The notes under the pieces are model-generated. The model made no database searches, was not told where the DNA came from, and saw nothing but the letters and a program-made list of their open reading frames with translations. This document shows positions 1 to 9,087 of a stretch of DNA of 22,351 nt, piece after piece (the first letter of the stretch is position 1; each line of letters begins with the position of its first letter). The stretch covers positions 1 through 22,351 of the forward strand of contig JAFARM010000249.1 of assembly GCA_019245455.1 (NCBI GenBank), written 5' to 3'. This DNA is from Sphingomonadaceae bacterium. Its GTDB lineage: Bacteria; Pseudomonadota; Alphaproteobacteria; Sphingomonadales; Sphingomonadaceae. Made by a program: the position numbers and the translations under genes.

Positions 1-162
1 CTCGCTGATCTCGACCCCGCCGACGCGGGCAACGCCGCCGCCGCCCGTCAGGCCGCTGAACGACGTGTTGCCGACGCCCGAGAGGGCAAAGGCGAGCAGG
101 ACGAGGCCGAACAGCCCGAGCGCGAACCACGACGTCAGGTAGCGGCGGAAAAACGAGATCAT
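1..162 (-). CDS. SurA/PpiD-type peptidyl-prolyl isomerase, N-terminal fragment
   Basis: Only the first 54 codons lie in the window; the gene runs off the left edge. The start is the ATG at 162 and the protein opens MISFFRRYLTSWFALGLFGL. A short basic N-terminus is followed by one hydrophobic segment at about residues 13-31, then a Gly-rich linker and the motif VARVGGVEIS at about residues 44-53. Such an anchor followed by 'V-G-x-x-I-S/T' is how membrane-anchored periplasmic folding factors of the PpiD/SurA N-terminal family begin; they help outer-membrane proteins fold. In sphingomonads I recall a gene of this type standing divergent from tpiA, as here, with 115 bases between the two starts. 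The parvulin catalytic domain lies outside the window, so isomerase activity is inferred from family and context only. Confidence 0.7.
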   Translation of the reverse strand, partial: MISFFRRYLTSWFALGLFGLVLLAFALSGVGNTSFSGLTGGGGVARVGGVEISE

Positions 163-241
163 GGGCGGAAGGCTTTACGCAGCGACCCTCGCGGCGGCAA
201 GGGCAGCGCCGCCGGACCGGAACCGGCCCGCACCGCCCGAC

Positions 242-274
242 GTGACAGGACGGCGGCGGCTCTGATACGCCGCC
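242..274 (+). promoter_or_regulatory. Possible tpiA promoter with near-leaderless start
   Basis: A -35-like GTGACA (242-247) is followed after 15 bases by TGATAC (263-268), only 9 bases before the tpiA ATG at 278. A transcript from this -10 would begin at or next to the start codon, and no Shine-Dalgarno sequence is visible. The -10 lies in the loop and edge of a perfect 7-bp inverted repeat (252-258 with 268-274). The spacer is short, so this is a weak prediction. Confidence 0.25.
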
Positions 275-277
275 GGC

Positions 278-1033
278 ATGACCGATTCGCCCGCTGCCCC
301 CAGGCCCCACCTCATCGCCGGCAACTGGAAGATGCACGGCACCGCCACCGCGCTCGCCGAGATCGAGGCGATGGCAGCGGCGGCGGCGTCGCTGCCTCCC
401 CACGTCACGGTCGCCGTGTGCCCGCCGGCGACGCTGATCCACCGCGCCGCCCAGGTCGCGCGCGGCCGGCTGGTGATCGGCGCGCAGGACGTCCATGCCG
501 AGCCGTGCGGTGCCTTCACCGGCTGCGTCTCGGCCGAAATGCTCCAGGACGCCGGCGCGACGCTCGTCATCGTCGGTCACAGCGAGCGGCGCACGGACTG
601 TCACGAGACCGACGCCGACGTCCGCGCCAAGGCGATCGCCGTGCAGGCCGCCGGCATGACGGCGATCGTCTGCATCGGCGAAACCGCCGCCGAGCGCGAT
701 GCCGGCACGGCGCTGACGGTGTTGAACAGCCAGCTCGACGGCTCGCTACCGGGGTCTGCCGAGCGCCTCGTCGTCGCCTACGAGCCGGTGTGGGCGGTCG
801 GCTCCGGCCTGACGCCGACGCCCGAGCAGATCACCGGCCTGCACGCCGCGATCCGCACCAACCTCACCGCCCGCTACGGCGATGCCGGGGAACGCGTCGC
901 GATCCTCTATGGCGGCTCGGTCAAGCCGGACAACGCCGCGGCGCTGCTCGGCGCGGACAATGTCAGCGGCGCGCTCGTCGGCGGCGCGAGCCTGACCGCG
1001 GCGGACTTCCTGGCGATCGCGCGCGCCGCCTGA
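278..1033 (+). CDS. tpiA: Triosephosphate isomerase
   Basis: This 251-residue cytosolic glycolytic enzyme interconverts dihydroxyacetone phosphate and glyceraldehyde 3-phosphate. The length is normal for a bacterial TIM barrel. The substrate-binding NWKMHG motif is at residues 16-21 (Asn16, Lys18). The catalytic His is in VGHSERR at His101, and the catalytic base is Glu169 in AYEPVWAVGSG, which leads into the mobile loop. The phosphate-binding YGGSVKP is at 211-217. All active-site residues are present, so the enzyme should be active. The start at 278 puts 15 residues before the conserved Asn; no Shine-Dalgarno is seen, and the message may be leaderless. secG follows on the same strand after 79 bases. 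The divergent partner is a SurA/PpiD-type gene. Confidence 0.97.
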   Translation: MTDSPAAPRPHLIAGNWKMHGTATALAEIEAMAAAAASLPPHVTVAVCPPATLIHRAAQVARGRLVIGAQDVHAEPCGAFTGCVSAEMLQDAGATLVIVGHSERRTDCHETDADVRAKAIAVQAAGMTAIVCIGETAAERDAGTALTVLNSQLDGSLPGSAERLVVAYEPVWAVGSGLTPTPEQITGLHAAIRTNLTARYGDAGERVAILYGGSVKPDNAAALLGADNVSGALVGGASLTAADFLAIARAA

Positions 1034-1112
1034 CGCGAGCGGTCCCGGTTGCGATCGGGCACCGGTACCGCTACATCGCCTGCCTGACCTCCCGCTCGCG
1101 TAAAGTCCGTCG

Positions 1113-1502
1113 ATGCTCACCACCTTCATCCTCGTCGTCCACGGCCTGATCAGTCTGGCGCTGGTCGCGGTCATCCTGTTGCAGCAGTCGGAGGGCGGCG
1201 GGCTTGGCATCGGCGGCGGCAATGCCGGGGGCATGATGACGGCGCGCGGGGCGGCGAACCTGCTGACCCGCTCGACGATGATCCTGGCGACGGCCTTCGT
1301 CCTGACGAGCGTGCTGCTCGCCGTGCTGGCGACCACCTCGAAGCGCGGCCATGTCATCGATACGACGCTGGCCGCCCCGGCGACGACCGGCGCGCCGGCG
1401 GCACCGGGCGGCGTGCCGCTGTTCCAGAAGACGGCCCCGGCCGCGCCGGCCAAGCCCGCGACGACGCCCGCGCCGACCGACTCGGTCCCGCTCGCGAACT
1501 GA
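1113..1502 (+). CDS. secG: Preprotein translocase subunit SecG
   Basis: SecG is the small inner-membrane subunit of the SecYEG channel and assists SecA-driven export. The protein has 129 residues. It shows the expected two membrane segments, about residues 3-24 and 54-75. Between them is the cytoplasmic loop with the conserved family motif LLQQSEGGGLG (22-32) and a Gly-rich stretch. The last 45 residues form an Ala/Pro/Thr-rich tail, common in alphaproteobacterial SecG and probably disordered. It lies between tpiA and a permease gene on the same strand; the stop at 1502 is three bases before the next start, which suggests co-transcription and probably translational coupling. The tpiA-secG-pyrG order is familiar from sphingomonads. 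Confidence 0.93.
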   Translation: MLTTFILVVHGLISLALVAVILLQQSEGGGLGIGGGNAGGMMTARGAANLLTRSTMILATAFVLTSVLLAVLATTSKRGHVIDTTLAAPATTGAPAAPGGVPLFQKTAPAAPAKPATTPAPTDSVPLAN

Positions 1503-1505
1503 CGC

Positions 1506-2771
1506 GTGCGCCGGGGGGCGGAGCGGCACGTCGGGGCGTCGATCGCGGGCGGGTCGATCGGCAACCTCGTCGAATGGTTCGACTTCTACGTCTACTCGGC
1601 CTTTTCGCTCTATTTCGCCCATGCCTTCTTCCCCAAGGGCGATCAGACGGCGCAGCTGCTCAACACCGCCGGCGTGTTCGCGATTGGCTTCGTCATGCGC
1701 CCGGTGGGCGGCTGGCTGCTCGGCGTCTATGCCGATCGCCACGGACGGCGCGCGGCGCTGACGCTGTCGGTGCTGCTGATGGGCGGCGGCTCGGCGATCG
1801 TCGCGCTGACGCCAGGTTACGACGCCATCGGCGTCGCGGCCCCCGTCATCCTGGTCGTCGCCCGCCTGCTTCAGGGCCTGTCGGTCGGCGGCGAGTATGG
1901 CGCGTCGGCGACGTACCTGAGCGAGATCGCCGGCGCGCGCCACCGCGGCTTCCTCGCCAGTTTCCAATATGTGACGCTGATCGGCGGGCAGCTGCTGGCG
2001 CTCGCCGTCCTCATCGTCCTGCAGGCGCTGCTGTCCGACGCGGCGCTGAGCGCGTGGGGCTGGCGCATCCCGTTTGCCGCCGGTGCCGCCCTCGCGCTTT
2101 CGGCGTTGTGGCTGCGCCGGCGGCTCGTCGAAACGCAGGCGTTCGCGACCGCGCCGGCCCCGCGGCGCGATCCCTTCGCCCACCTGCGACCCTATGCCGG
2201 GCGCGTGGCGCTGGTCGTGCTGCTGGGGGCGGGGGGCAGCCTCGCCTTCTACACCTTCACGACGTATATGCAGAAGTTCCTGGTCGCGACCGTCGGCTGG
2301 ACGAAGGTCGAGGCGAGCCGCACCGCCTTCGTCACGCTCGCCGCCTACATGGCGATGCAGCCGCTGTTCGGGGCGCTGTCGGACCGGATCGGGCGGCGGC
2401 CGCAGCTGGTCGCCTTCGGCGTCCTCGGCACGCTCGGCACGGTGCCGCTGCTGACGGCCCTTCAGCATCCGGCGAGCCACCTCGAGGCGGGGGGCCTGAT
2501 CGTCGCCGCGCTGGCGGTGCTGAGCTGTTACACGGCGATCTCGGGGCTGGTGAAGGCCGAGCTGTTCCCGGCGCACGTCCGCGCGCTTGGCGTTGGGCTG
2601 CCCTATGCCGTGTCGGTGTCGCTGTTCGGCGGCACGGCGGAGTATGTCGCCCTGGCATTCAAGAGCGCGCGGCACGAGCCGTGGTTCTTCTGGTATGTCG
2701 CGGCCGTCATCGCCGGGTCGCTCGTCGCCGCACTGCTGCTCCCCGACACCAAGCGCGCGAGCCTGATCTGA
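1506..2771 (+). CDS. kgtP: Alpha-ketoglutarate permease-like MFS (MHS family) transporter
   Basis: This 421-residue protein belongs to the metabolite:H+ symporter branch of the major facilitator superfamily, with about twelve hydrophobic segments. The N-terminal GNLVEWFDFYVYSAFSLYFA (19-38) matches what I recall of KgtP of E. coli almost word for word. The loop 2-3 motif is GVYADRHGRR (73-82) and its half-molecule repeat is ALSDRIGRR (290-298). RLLQGLSVGGEYGASATY (120-137) and FYTFTTYMQKFLV (248-260) are also typical of KgtP. The likely role is proton-coupled uptake of 2-oxoglutarate across the inner membrane; related C4/C5-dicarboxylate substrates are possible. I chose the GTG at 1506 because it leaves the usual short cytoplasmic N-terminus, and it sits three bases after the secG stop. 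There is no clear ribosome-binding site, so coupling to secG is likely. Finding a permease between secG and pyrG is unusual to my knowledge. Confidence 0.85.
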   Translation: MRRGAERHVGASIAGGSIGNLVEWFDFYVYSAFSLYFAHAFFPKGDQTAQLLNTAGVFAIGFVMRPVGGWLLGVYADRHGRRAALTLSVLLMGGGSAIVALTPGYDAIGVAAPVILVVARLLQGLSVGGEYGASATYLSEIAGARHRGFLASFQYVTLIGGQLLALAVLIVLQALLSDAALSAWGWRIPFAAGAALALSALWLRRRLVETQAFATAPAPRRDPFAHLRPYAGRVALVVLLGAGGSLAFYTFTTYMQKFLVATVGWTKVEASRTAFVTLAAYMAMQPLFGALSDRIGRRPQLVAFGVLGTLGTVPLLTALQHPASHLEAGGLIVAALAVLSCYTAISGLVKAELFPAHVRALGVGLPYAVSVSLFGGTAEYVALAFKSARHEPWFFWYVAAVIAGSLVAALLLPDTKRASLI

Positions 2772-4730
<1,959 letters not shown>

Positions 4731-4793
4731 GCGACGCTAAGGCCGGGCGATCGCTGGTCGTTCTTCCCTTGGAGCACCTTGTCCGGGGGGACC

Positions 4794-5021
4794 ATGCGCG
4801 ACCGCGAATACCATATCTACCGACTGAACGAGTTCGGCGTCGTCGACACGGCGAAGTCGCTCGGCTTTCCCGACGACGAAAGCGCAAAGGCGCACGCCCG
4901 CGCCCTGTTCCATCCTGGCAAGATCGAAGTCTGGCGCGGCGGCAACCGCATCTGCGTCGTGCCGCCGGCGATCGAGCGCCGCGGGATGCAACGTCGGATC
5001 GGTGATGCCGCCGCCGCCTGA
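4794..5021 (+). CDS. Small conserved-looking hypothetical protein, 75 residues
   Basis: I do not recognise this protein by name. It opens MRDREYHIYRLNEFGVVDTA and continues with a segment rich in Asp, Ala and His (FPDDESAKAHARALFHPGKI), then EVWRGGNRICVVPPA near residue 60. The pattern 'YHIYRLNEFGVV ... A..HA..L .. EVWRG.R.I' resembles small soluble proteins that are common and unnamed in sphingomonad genomes. It has no signal peptide and no membrane segment. The ATG at 4794 has a run of six Gs four bases upstream as ribosome-binding site; a TTG at 4781 region in the same frame would add five residues and is less likely. It lies 63 bases after pyrG on the same strand and may share its message. 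The hairpin at 5038-5059 follows its stop. Confidence 0.65.
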   Translation: MRDREYHIYRLNEFGVVDTAKSLGFPDDESAKAHARALFHPGKIEVWRGGNRICVVPPAIERRGMQRRIGDAAAA

Positions 5022-5027
5022 GGGGCA

Positions 5028-5059
5028 CAAACGAAAACGCCCGGGAATGAACCCGGGCG
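5028..5059 (-). terminator. Intrinsic terminator for a minus-strand transcript
   Basis: A perfect 8-bp hairpin pairs 5038-5045 (CGCCCGGG) with 5052-5059 (CCCGGGCG) around a six-base loop. On the minus strand it is followed by TTTTCGTTTG (5037 down to 5028), a usable U-tract. On the plus strand no T run follows, so the element serves the minus strand best. No protein gene lies on minus upstream of it, which suggests a non-coding transcript. It may also protect the 3' end of the plus-strand gene that stops at 5021. Confidence 0.6.
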
Positions 5060-5213
5060 CTCGCGGTGACGAGACCAACTCCCGCCGCGGCATGGCGATC
5101 ACAGCCCCCTGGCTCGACCACCCGCGGCTCGCGGCCATGAAGCCGCTTACTCCCTGAACCCTGGCGCGTCGTCCGTGCCGGAGAACTTGATTTCATCGTT
5201 ACTCCGCAACAGG
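5028..5213 (-). ncRNA. Candidate structured small RNA upstream of proS
   Basis: The minus strand between proS and the terminator at 5028-5059 folds well. GCGGC/GCCGC pairs at 5131-5135 with 5142-5146. A longer stem starts with GCCGCGG/CCGCGGC (5122-5128 with 5084-5090) and extends inward with GTGGTC against GATCGC and AGCC against GGCT. GTTACC and TATGGC (minus, the latter at 5225-5220) are 16 bases apart and could be its promoter, giving a transcript of about 185 bases. I cannot assign it to a named RNA family: the size would suit 6S RNA, but I cannot see the diagnostic bubble. Hairpins are strand-symmetric, so the strand rests on the terminator. Together with the proS promoter region this accounts for the 304-base gap 5022-5325. 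Confidence 0.35.
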
Positions 5214-5252
5214 TTCCGCGCCATAGCGAAATAGTCGTTCCGGTAACGGTTT

Positions 5253-5278
5253 GTTGCGCGGTGTTGTGCCTGCGCAAC
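5253..5278 (+). promoter_or_regulatory. Phased GTTGC/GCAAC motif upstream of proS
   Basis: GTTGC (5253-5257), GTTGT (5263-5267) and GCAAC (5274-5278) lie 10 and 11 bases apart. The outer copies form a perfect 7-bp inverted repeat, GTTGCGC with GCGCAAC (5253-5259 with 5272-5278). A further GCAAC is at 5206-5210. The repeat overlaps a possible proS promoter, TTGTGC (5264-5269) and GCTAGA (5285-5290), spaced 15 bases. A similar array lies upstream of the receptor gene at 21073. Confidence 0.3.
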
Positions 5279-5325
5279 AGCTTCGCTAGACCGCCCGCTC
5301 CGACCTGCCAGCGAAAGACCTGCCC

Positions 5326-6639
5326 TTGCGCCTCAGCCGCTATTTCCTGCCCGTGCTCAAGGAGACGCCGGGCGAGGCGCAGATCGTGTCGCACCAGCTG
5401 ATGCTGCGCGCCGGGCTCATTCGCCAGACCGCCGCCGGCATCTACGCCTGGCTGCCGCTCGGCCTGCGCGTCCTGAAGAAGATCGAGGGCATCGTCCGCG
5501 CCGAGCAGGACCGCGCCGGCGCGGTCGAGGTGCTGATGCCGACGATCCAGTCGGCCGAGCTGTGGCGGCAATCGGGCCGCTACGACGCCTACGGCCCGGA
5601 GATGCTGCGGATTACCGACCGGCACGACCGCGAGATGTTGTTCTCACCCACCGCCGAGGAGCTGTTCACCACCATCTTCGCGGGCGGGGTCAAGAGCTAC
5701 CGCGACCTGCCGCGCATCCTCTACCAGATCCAGTGGAAGTTCCGCGACGAGATCCGCCCCCGCTTCGGCGTCATGCGCGGCCGCGAGTTCTTCATGAAGG
5801 ATGCCTACAGCTTCGATGCCGACATGGCGGGTGCGCGGCACAGCTATAATCGTATGTTCATCGCCTATCTGCGCACCTTCGCGGCGATGGGTATGCACGC
5901 CATTCCGATGCGCGCGGACACGGGGCCGATCGGCGGCGACCTGTCCCATGAGTTCCACATCGTCGCCGCCACCGGCGAGAGCGGCGTCTTCTATCACGAG
6001 AACTGGGACCGGGCGCGTTCGACCGAGGTCGATGCCGATGATGCCGTCGCGCTGCAGGCCTATGTCGACGGGCTTAACGCCGACTATGCCGCCACCGACG
6101 AGAAGCGCGACCCCGCCGCCGAAGCTGCCGCCGGCAGCGCGCTGAAGGAGGCGCGCGGCATCGAGGTCGGGCAGATCTTCTACTTCGGCACCAAATACTC
6201 GGCCGCCATGAGCCTCTCGGTGCAGGGGCCGGACGGTCAGCCGATCGTGCCGCACATGGGCAGCTACGGCATCGGCGTGTCGCGGCTCGTCGGCGCAATC
6301 ATCGAGGCGAGCCACGACAAGGATGGCATCATCTGGCCCGAGGCGGTGGCCCCGTACCGTGTGGCGCTGATCAACCTCCGCGCCGATGACGCGGTGTGCA
6401 CGACGGCGGCGGACGACCTTTATGCCAAGCTGCAGGCCGCTGGGGTGGAGGTGCTCTACGACGACCGCAACGAGCGCGGCGGCGCCAAGTTCGCTACCGC
6501 CGACCTGATCGGCATCCCCTGGCAGCTCGTTATCGGCCCCAAAGGCGTCGCCGTCGGCACCGTTGAGGTCAAGCGGCGCGGGCAGGGTGCGCGCGAGGAG
6601 CTGAGCGTCGAGGCGGCGCTGGCGCGGGTGGCCGGATGA
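5326..6639 (+). CDS. proS: Proline-tRNA ligase, short alphaproteobacterial form
   Basis: This class II aminoacyl-tRNA synthetase of 437 residues charges tRNA-Pro in the cytosol. The catalytic core shows PTAEE (108-112), motif 2 in [20 protein letters not shown] (139-158) leading into DAYSFD, and motif 3 GSYGIGVSR (312-320). An HGTP-type anticodon-binding domain fills about 340-437. The large insertion (editing) domain of the E. coli-type enzyme is absent, as is usual in alphaproteobacteria, where misacylated Ala-tRNA-Pro is usually cleared by a separate deacylase not seen here. The start is a TTG at 5326, placed because [14 protein letters not shown] is the normal N-terminus; no in-frame ATG lies nearby and only a weak purine stretch (GCGAAAG) precedes it. 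A repeat element begins two bases after the stop. Confidence 0.95.
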   Translation: MRLSRYFLPVLKETPGEAQIVSHQLMLRAGLIRQTAAGIYAWLPLGLRVLKKIEGIVRAEQDRAGAVEVLMPTIQSAELWRQSGRYDAYGPEMLRITDRHDREMLFSPTAEELFTTIFAGGVKSYRDLPRILYQIQWKFRDEIRPRFGVMRGREFFMKDAYSFDADMAGARHSYNRMFIAYLRTFAAMGMHAIPMRADTGPIGGDLSHEFHIVAATGESGVFYHENWDRARSTEVDADDAVALQAYVDGLNADYAATDEKRDPAAEAAAGSALKEARGIEVGQIFYFGTKYSAAMSLSVQGPDGQPIVPHMGSYGIGVSRLVGAIIEASHDKDGIIWPEAVAPYRVALINLRADDAVCTTAADDLYAKLQAAGVEVLYDDRNERGGAKFATADLIGIPWQLVIGPKGVAVGTVEVKRRGQGAREELSVEAALARVAG

Positions 6640-6641
6640 TT

Positions 6642-6767
6642 CCCCTCCCCTTCAGGGGAGGGGCCGGGGGTGGGGAAGTCCGCGGTGGACCGCTGTTTCT
6701 CGCACCCGCCCCACCCCTGGGCCGCGCTTCGCGCGTCTCTCGCTCCTCCCCTGAAGGGGAGGGGAGG
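6642..6767. repeat. Inverted GC-rich intergenic repeat between proS and lolC
   Basis: The gap from proS to lolC is filled by two inverted copies of a 20-base G/C-rich unit. Each is itself a hairpin: CCCCTCCCC-TTCA-GGGGAGGGG at 6642-6663, and CCTCCCC-TGAA-GGGGAGG at 6745-6762. Between them GGGGGTGGGG (6666-6675) faces CCCCACCCC (6709-6717), and GCGCTTCGCGC (6724-6734) makes a small stem. The unit has the look of the dispersed REP/BIME-like elements of GC-rich alphaproteobacteria. The right arm also supplies the purine-rich ribosome-binding region of lolC. Confidence 0.8.
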
Positions 6768-6769
6768 CG

Positions 6770-8017
6770 GTGATCACCCGCTACGAACGGATGATCGCCG
6801 GGCGCTACCTGCTTCCGGGTCGGAACGAGGGGTTCATCGTCCTCGTCGCGTCGATAAGCCTGATCGCGGTCGCGCTCGGAGTCGCCGCGCTGATCGCGGT
6901 GATGAGCGTCATGAACGGCTTCCGCGCCGAGCTGTTCGATCGCATCTTGGGCCTCAACGGCCACGCCGTCATCCAAGGCTATGGCGGCCGGCTGGAGAAC
7001 TGGAACGCCCTCGCCGCCGACGTCCGCCGGTTGCCGGGCGTGACGCAGGCGACGCCGCTGATCGAGCAGCCGCTGTTCGTCAGCTTCGGCGGCCGGGTCG
7101 AAGGTGCGCTGGTCCGCGGCATGACCGTCGGCGACATCGTCCACACGCCGGTCATCGCATCGAACGTCAAGCGCGGCACGCTCGCGGGGTTGGTGCCGGG
7201 CAGCAACACGGTCGCCATCGGCGCGCGATTGGCTGAGGCGCTGGGCGCGCAGGTCGGCGACACGATTAGCCTGATCTCGCCCGACGGCGCGGTGACTCCG
7301 TTCGGTAGCGTGCCGCGGATCGTCGCCTACCGCGTCGTCGCGATCATCGAGGTCGGCATCTACGATTACGACAAGGCCTTCGTCGTCATGCCGATGGCGA
7401 ACGCGCAGACGCTGCTCCGCCTGGGCGACGCGGTCGGGATGATCGAGGTCGTGACGACCAACCCCGACACGGTCGACGCGACGCTCGCCCCGGTGAAGGC
7501 GCGCGTTGCCCGCGTCGGTCAGATCGCGACATGGCGCGACACGAACGCCAGCCTGTTCGAAGCGCTCGTCGTCGAGAAGACGGTCATGTTCTGGGTGCTG
7601 TCGATCATCATCCTGGTCGCGGTGTTCAACATCCTGTCGTCGCTCATCATGCTCGTCCGCGCCAAGACGCGGGACATCGCCATCCTGCGCACCATGGGGG
7701 CGAGCCGGGGCGCGCTGATGCGCGTGTTCATGACCGTCGGCACCCTGATCGGCGCGTTCGGCGTGCTGGCGGGCATGGCGCTCGGCTTTTCGCTCCTCGC
7801 CTGGCGCGAGGCGATCGTCGAAGGCGTGTCGAAGCTGACCGGGCAGACGTTGTGGGATCCGAGCGTCCGCTACCTGACCGATCTGCCGAGCCAGACCGAT
7901 CCGGCGCAGGTGGCCGGCATCGTCGCTTTGACCCTGCTGCTGTCGTTCCTGGCGACCCTGTTCCCGGCGTGGAAGGCGGCGTCGACCGATCCCGTTACCG
8001 TGCTGCGCTATGAATGA
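6770..8017 (+). CDS. lolC: Lipoprotein-releasing ABC transporter permease (LolC/LolE/LolF type)
   Basis: This 415-residue inner-membrane permease extracts outer-membrane lipoproteins and hands them to LolA, powered by LolD. The N-terminal part [12 protein letters not shown] (5-16) and the first membrane helix at about 22-47, ending [20 protein letters not shown], are classic for the family. A periplasmic domain of about 215 residues follows. Three more helices lie near 268-292, 315-340 and 378-400, the FtsX-like core. Only one permease gene is present beside lolD, as is usual outside the gammaproteobacteria, so it probably acts as a homodimer (often called LolF). The GTG at 6770 gives the conserved N-terminus; its purine-rich binding site lies in the repeat arm at 6756-6767. 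The last 8 bases overlap lolD. Confidence 0.92.
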   Translation: MITRYERMIAGRYLLPGRNEGFIVLVASISLIAVALGVAALIAVMSVMNGFRAELFDRILGLNGHAVIQGYGGRLENWNALAADVRRLPGVTQATPLIEQPLFVSFGGRVEGALVRGMTVGDIVHTPVIASNVKRGTLAGLVPGSNTVAIGARLAEALGAQVGDTISLISPDGAVTPFGSVPRIVAYRVVAIIEVGIYDYDKAFVVMPMANAQTLLRLGDAVGMIEVVTTNPDTVDATLAPVKARVARVGQIATWRDTNASLFEALVVEKTVMFWVLSIIILVAVFNILSSLIMLVRAKTRDIAILRTMGASRGALMRVFMTVGTLIGAFGVLAGMALGFSLLAWREAIVEGVSKLTGQTLWDPSVRYLTDLPSQTDPAQVAGIVALTLLLSFLATLFPAWKAASTDPVTVLRYE

Positions 8018-8684
8018 CGTCCTCGAGGTCGAGGACCTCCGCCGCAGCTTCCGTCAGGGCGGGAACGAGATCGAGGTGCTGCGCGGCGTCGACCTGACCG
8101 TGGGGCAGGGGGAGATCGTCGCCCTTCTGGGACCGTCGGGATCGGGCAAATCGACGCTGCTCCAGGCGGTGGGGCTGCTCGAAGGCGGCTTCACCGGCGC
8201 GATCGCCATCGCCGGCCAGCGGGTCGAGACCCTCGACGCCGCCGCACGAACGGCGGTGCGCCGCGACCGGCTGGGCTTCGTCTATCAGTTCCACCACCTG
8301 CTGCCCGACTTCAATGCGGCCGAGAACGTCGTCCTGCCGCAGTTGATCAAGGGCGTTCCACGGGGGGAGGCCGAAAGCCGGGCGGCGGCGCTGCTGACCG
8401 ACCTCGGCCTCGGTGCCCGGCTCGACCACCGCCCGGCACAGCTGTCGGGGGGCGAGCAGCAGCGCGTCGCCGTCGCCCGCGCGCTGGCCAACGAACCGGT
8501 CCTCGTCCTCGCTGACGAGCCGACCGGCAACCTCGACGAGGCGACGGCGGCGAAGGTGCTCGCCGAGTTCGTCAGACTGGTGCGCGCCCGCGGCTCGGCG
8601 GCGCTGATCGCGACGCACAACATCGCGCTGGCCGGGCAGATGGACCGGGTGGTAAGCCTGCATGAGGGGCGGCTGGCAGGCTGA
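8010..8684 (+). CDS. lolD: Lipoprotein-releasing ABC transporter ATP-binding protein
   Basis: This 224-residue cytoplasmic ATPase drives the Lol permease. The Walker A motif GPSGSGKST is at 41-49, the Q-loop glutamine is Gln93 in [11 protein letters not shown], and the ABC signature [15 protein letters not shown] is at 145-159. The Walker [14 protein letters not shown] is at 164-176 and the switch histidine is His203 in [20 protein letters not shown] is the wording characteristic of LolD as against MacB or FtsE. The start ATG at 8010 lies inside the last codons of lolC (ATGAATGA overlap), so the two are translationally coupled. All ATPase motifs are intact. Confidence 0.95.
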   Translation: MNDVLEVEDLRRSFRQGGNEIEVLRGVDLTVGQGEIVALLGPSGSGKSTLLQAVGLLEGGFTGAIAIAGQRVETLDAAARTAVRRDRLGFVYQFHHLLPDFNAAENVVLPQLIKGVPRGEAESRAAALLTDLGLGARLDHRPAQLSGGEQQRVAVARALANEPVLVLADEPTGNLDEATAAKVLAEFVRLVRARGSAALIATHNIALAGQMDRVVSLHEGRLAG

Positions 8685-8697
8685 GGAGGCTTCGGGC

Positions 8698-9060
8698 ATG
8701 GCATGGATCGGCATCACCGGACACGGCGCGATCGCGCTTGCGACGGTGGCCAACCCTGCTACCTCGCCCGCGCCCGTCACCATCGTCCACGTCGCCGAGC
8801 TGCCGAAGGGCGTGCAGGCCAAGCTGCCGCACCCGATGGTCGATCCGGGTCAACCCTTCCAGGTCAGCGACGTGTGCGCCGGCGACTGCCTGCCGTTCGC
8901 GCGGCTGATCGCGGCGCGGCGCGACGGCGCGACGTGGATCGTCGACTACGAGCGCGGCGGCATCGCCCGCGGCCGAATACGGGCGACGCTCGAACCCGCC
9001 CCGGGTGGCTATACCGTCCGGCACGCGCCGCTGCCGAAGGTGCCGAAGCCTGCGCCCTGA
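8698..9060 (+). CDS. Hypothetical protein, 120 residues, with CX3C pair
   Basis: I do not recognise this protein. It begins MAWIGITGHGAIALATVANP and has no convincing signal peptide or membrane helix. A pair of cysteines four apart, VCAGDCLPF (Cys60 and Cys64), precedes a segment rich in Arg, Gly and beta-type residues (WIVDYERGGIARGRIRATLE). The C-terminus is Pro/Lys-rich. The ATG at 8698 is preferred: GAGGAGG at 8683-8689 stands eight bases before it, whereas the earlier in-frame ATG at 8662 lies within lolD and would add unconserved-looking residues. It follows lolD by 13 bases and is probably the last gene of the lolC-lolD message; it is convergent with the next gene. The Cys pair could bind metal or form a disulfide, but no function can be claimed. 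Confidence 0.6.
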   Translation: MAWIGITGHGAIALATVANPATSPAPVTIVHVAELPKGVQAKLPHPMVDPGQPFQVSDVCAGDCLPFARLIAARRDGATWIVDYERGGIARGRIRATLEPAPGGYTVRHAPLPKVPKPAP

Positions 9061-9087
9061 ACCCTTCGGATCCGGGCGGCCGACGGG

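Noticed and set aside
5084..5128. On minus, GAGCCAGGGGGCTGTGATC recalls parts of a cobalamin riboswitch.
   Set aside because: The order of the elements is wrong, the B12 box is not complete and no downstream gene on that strand could be regulated.
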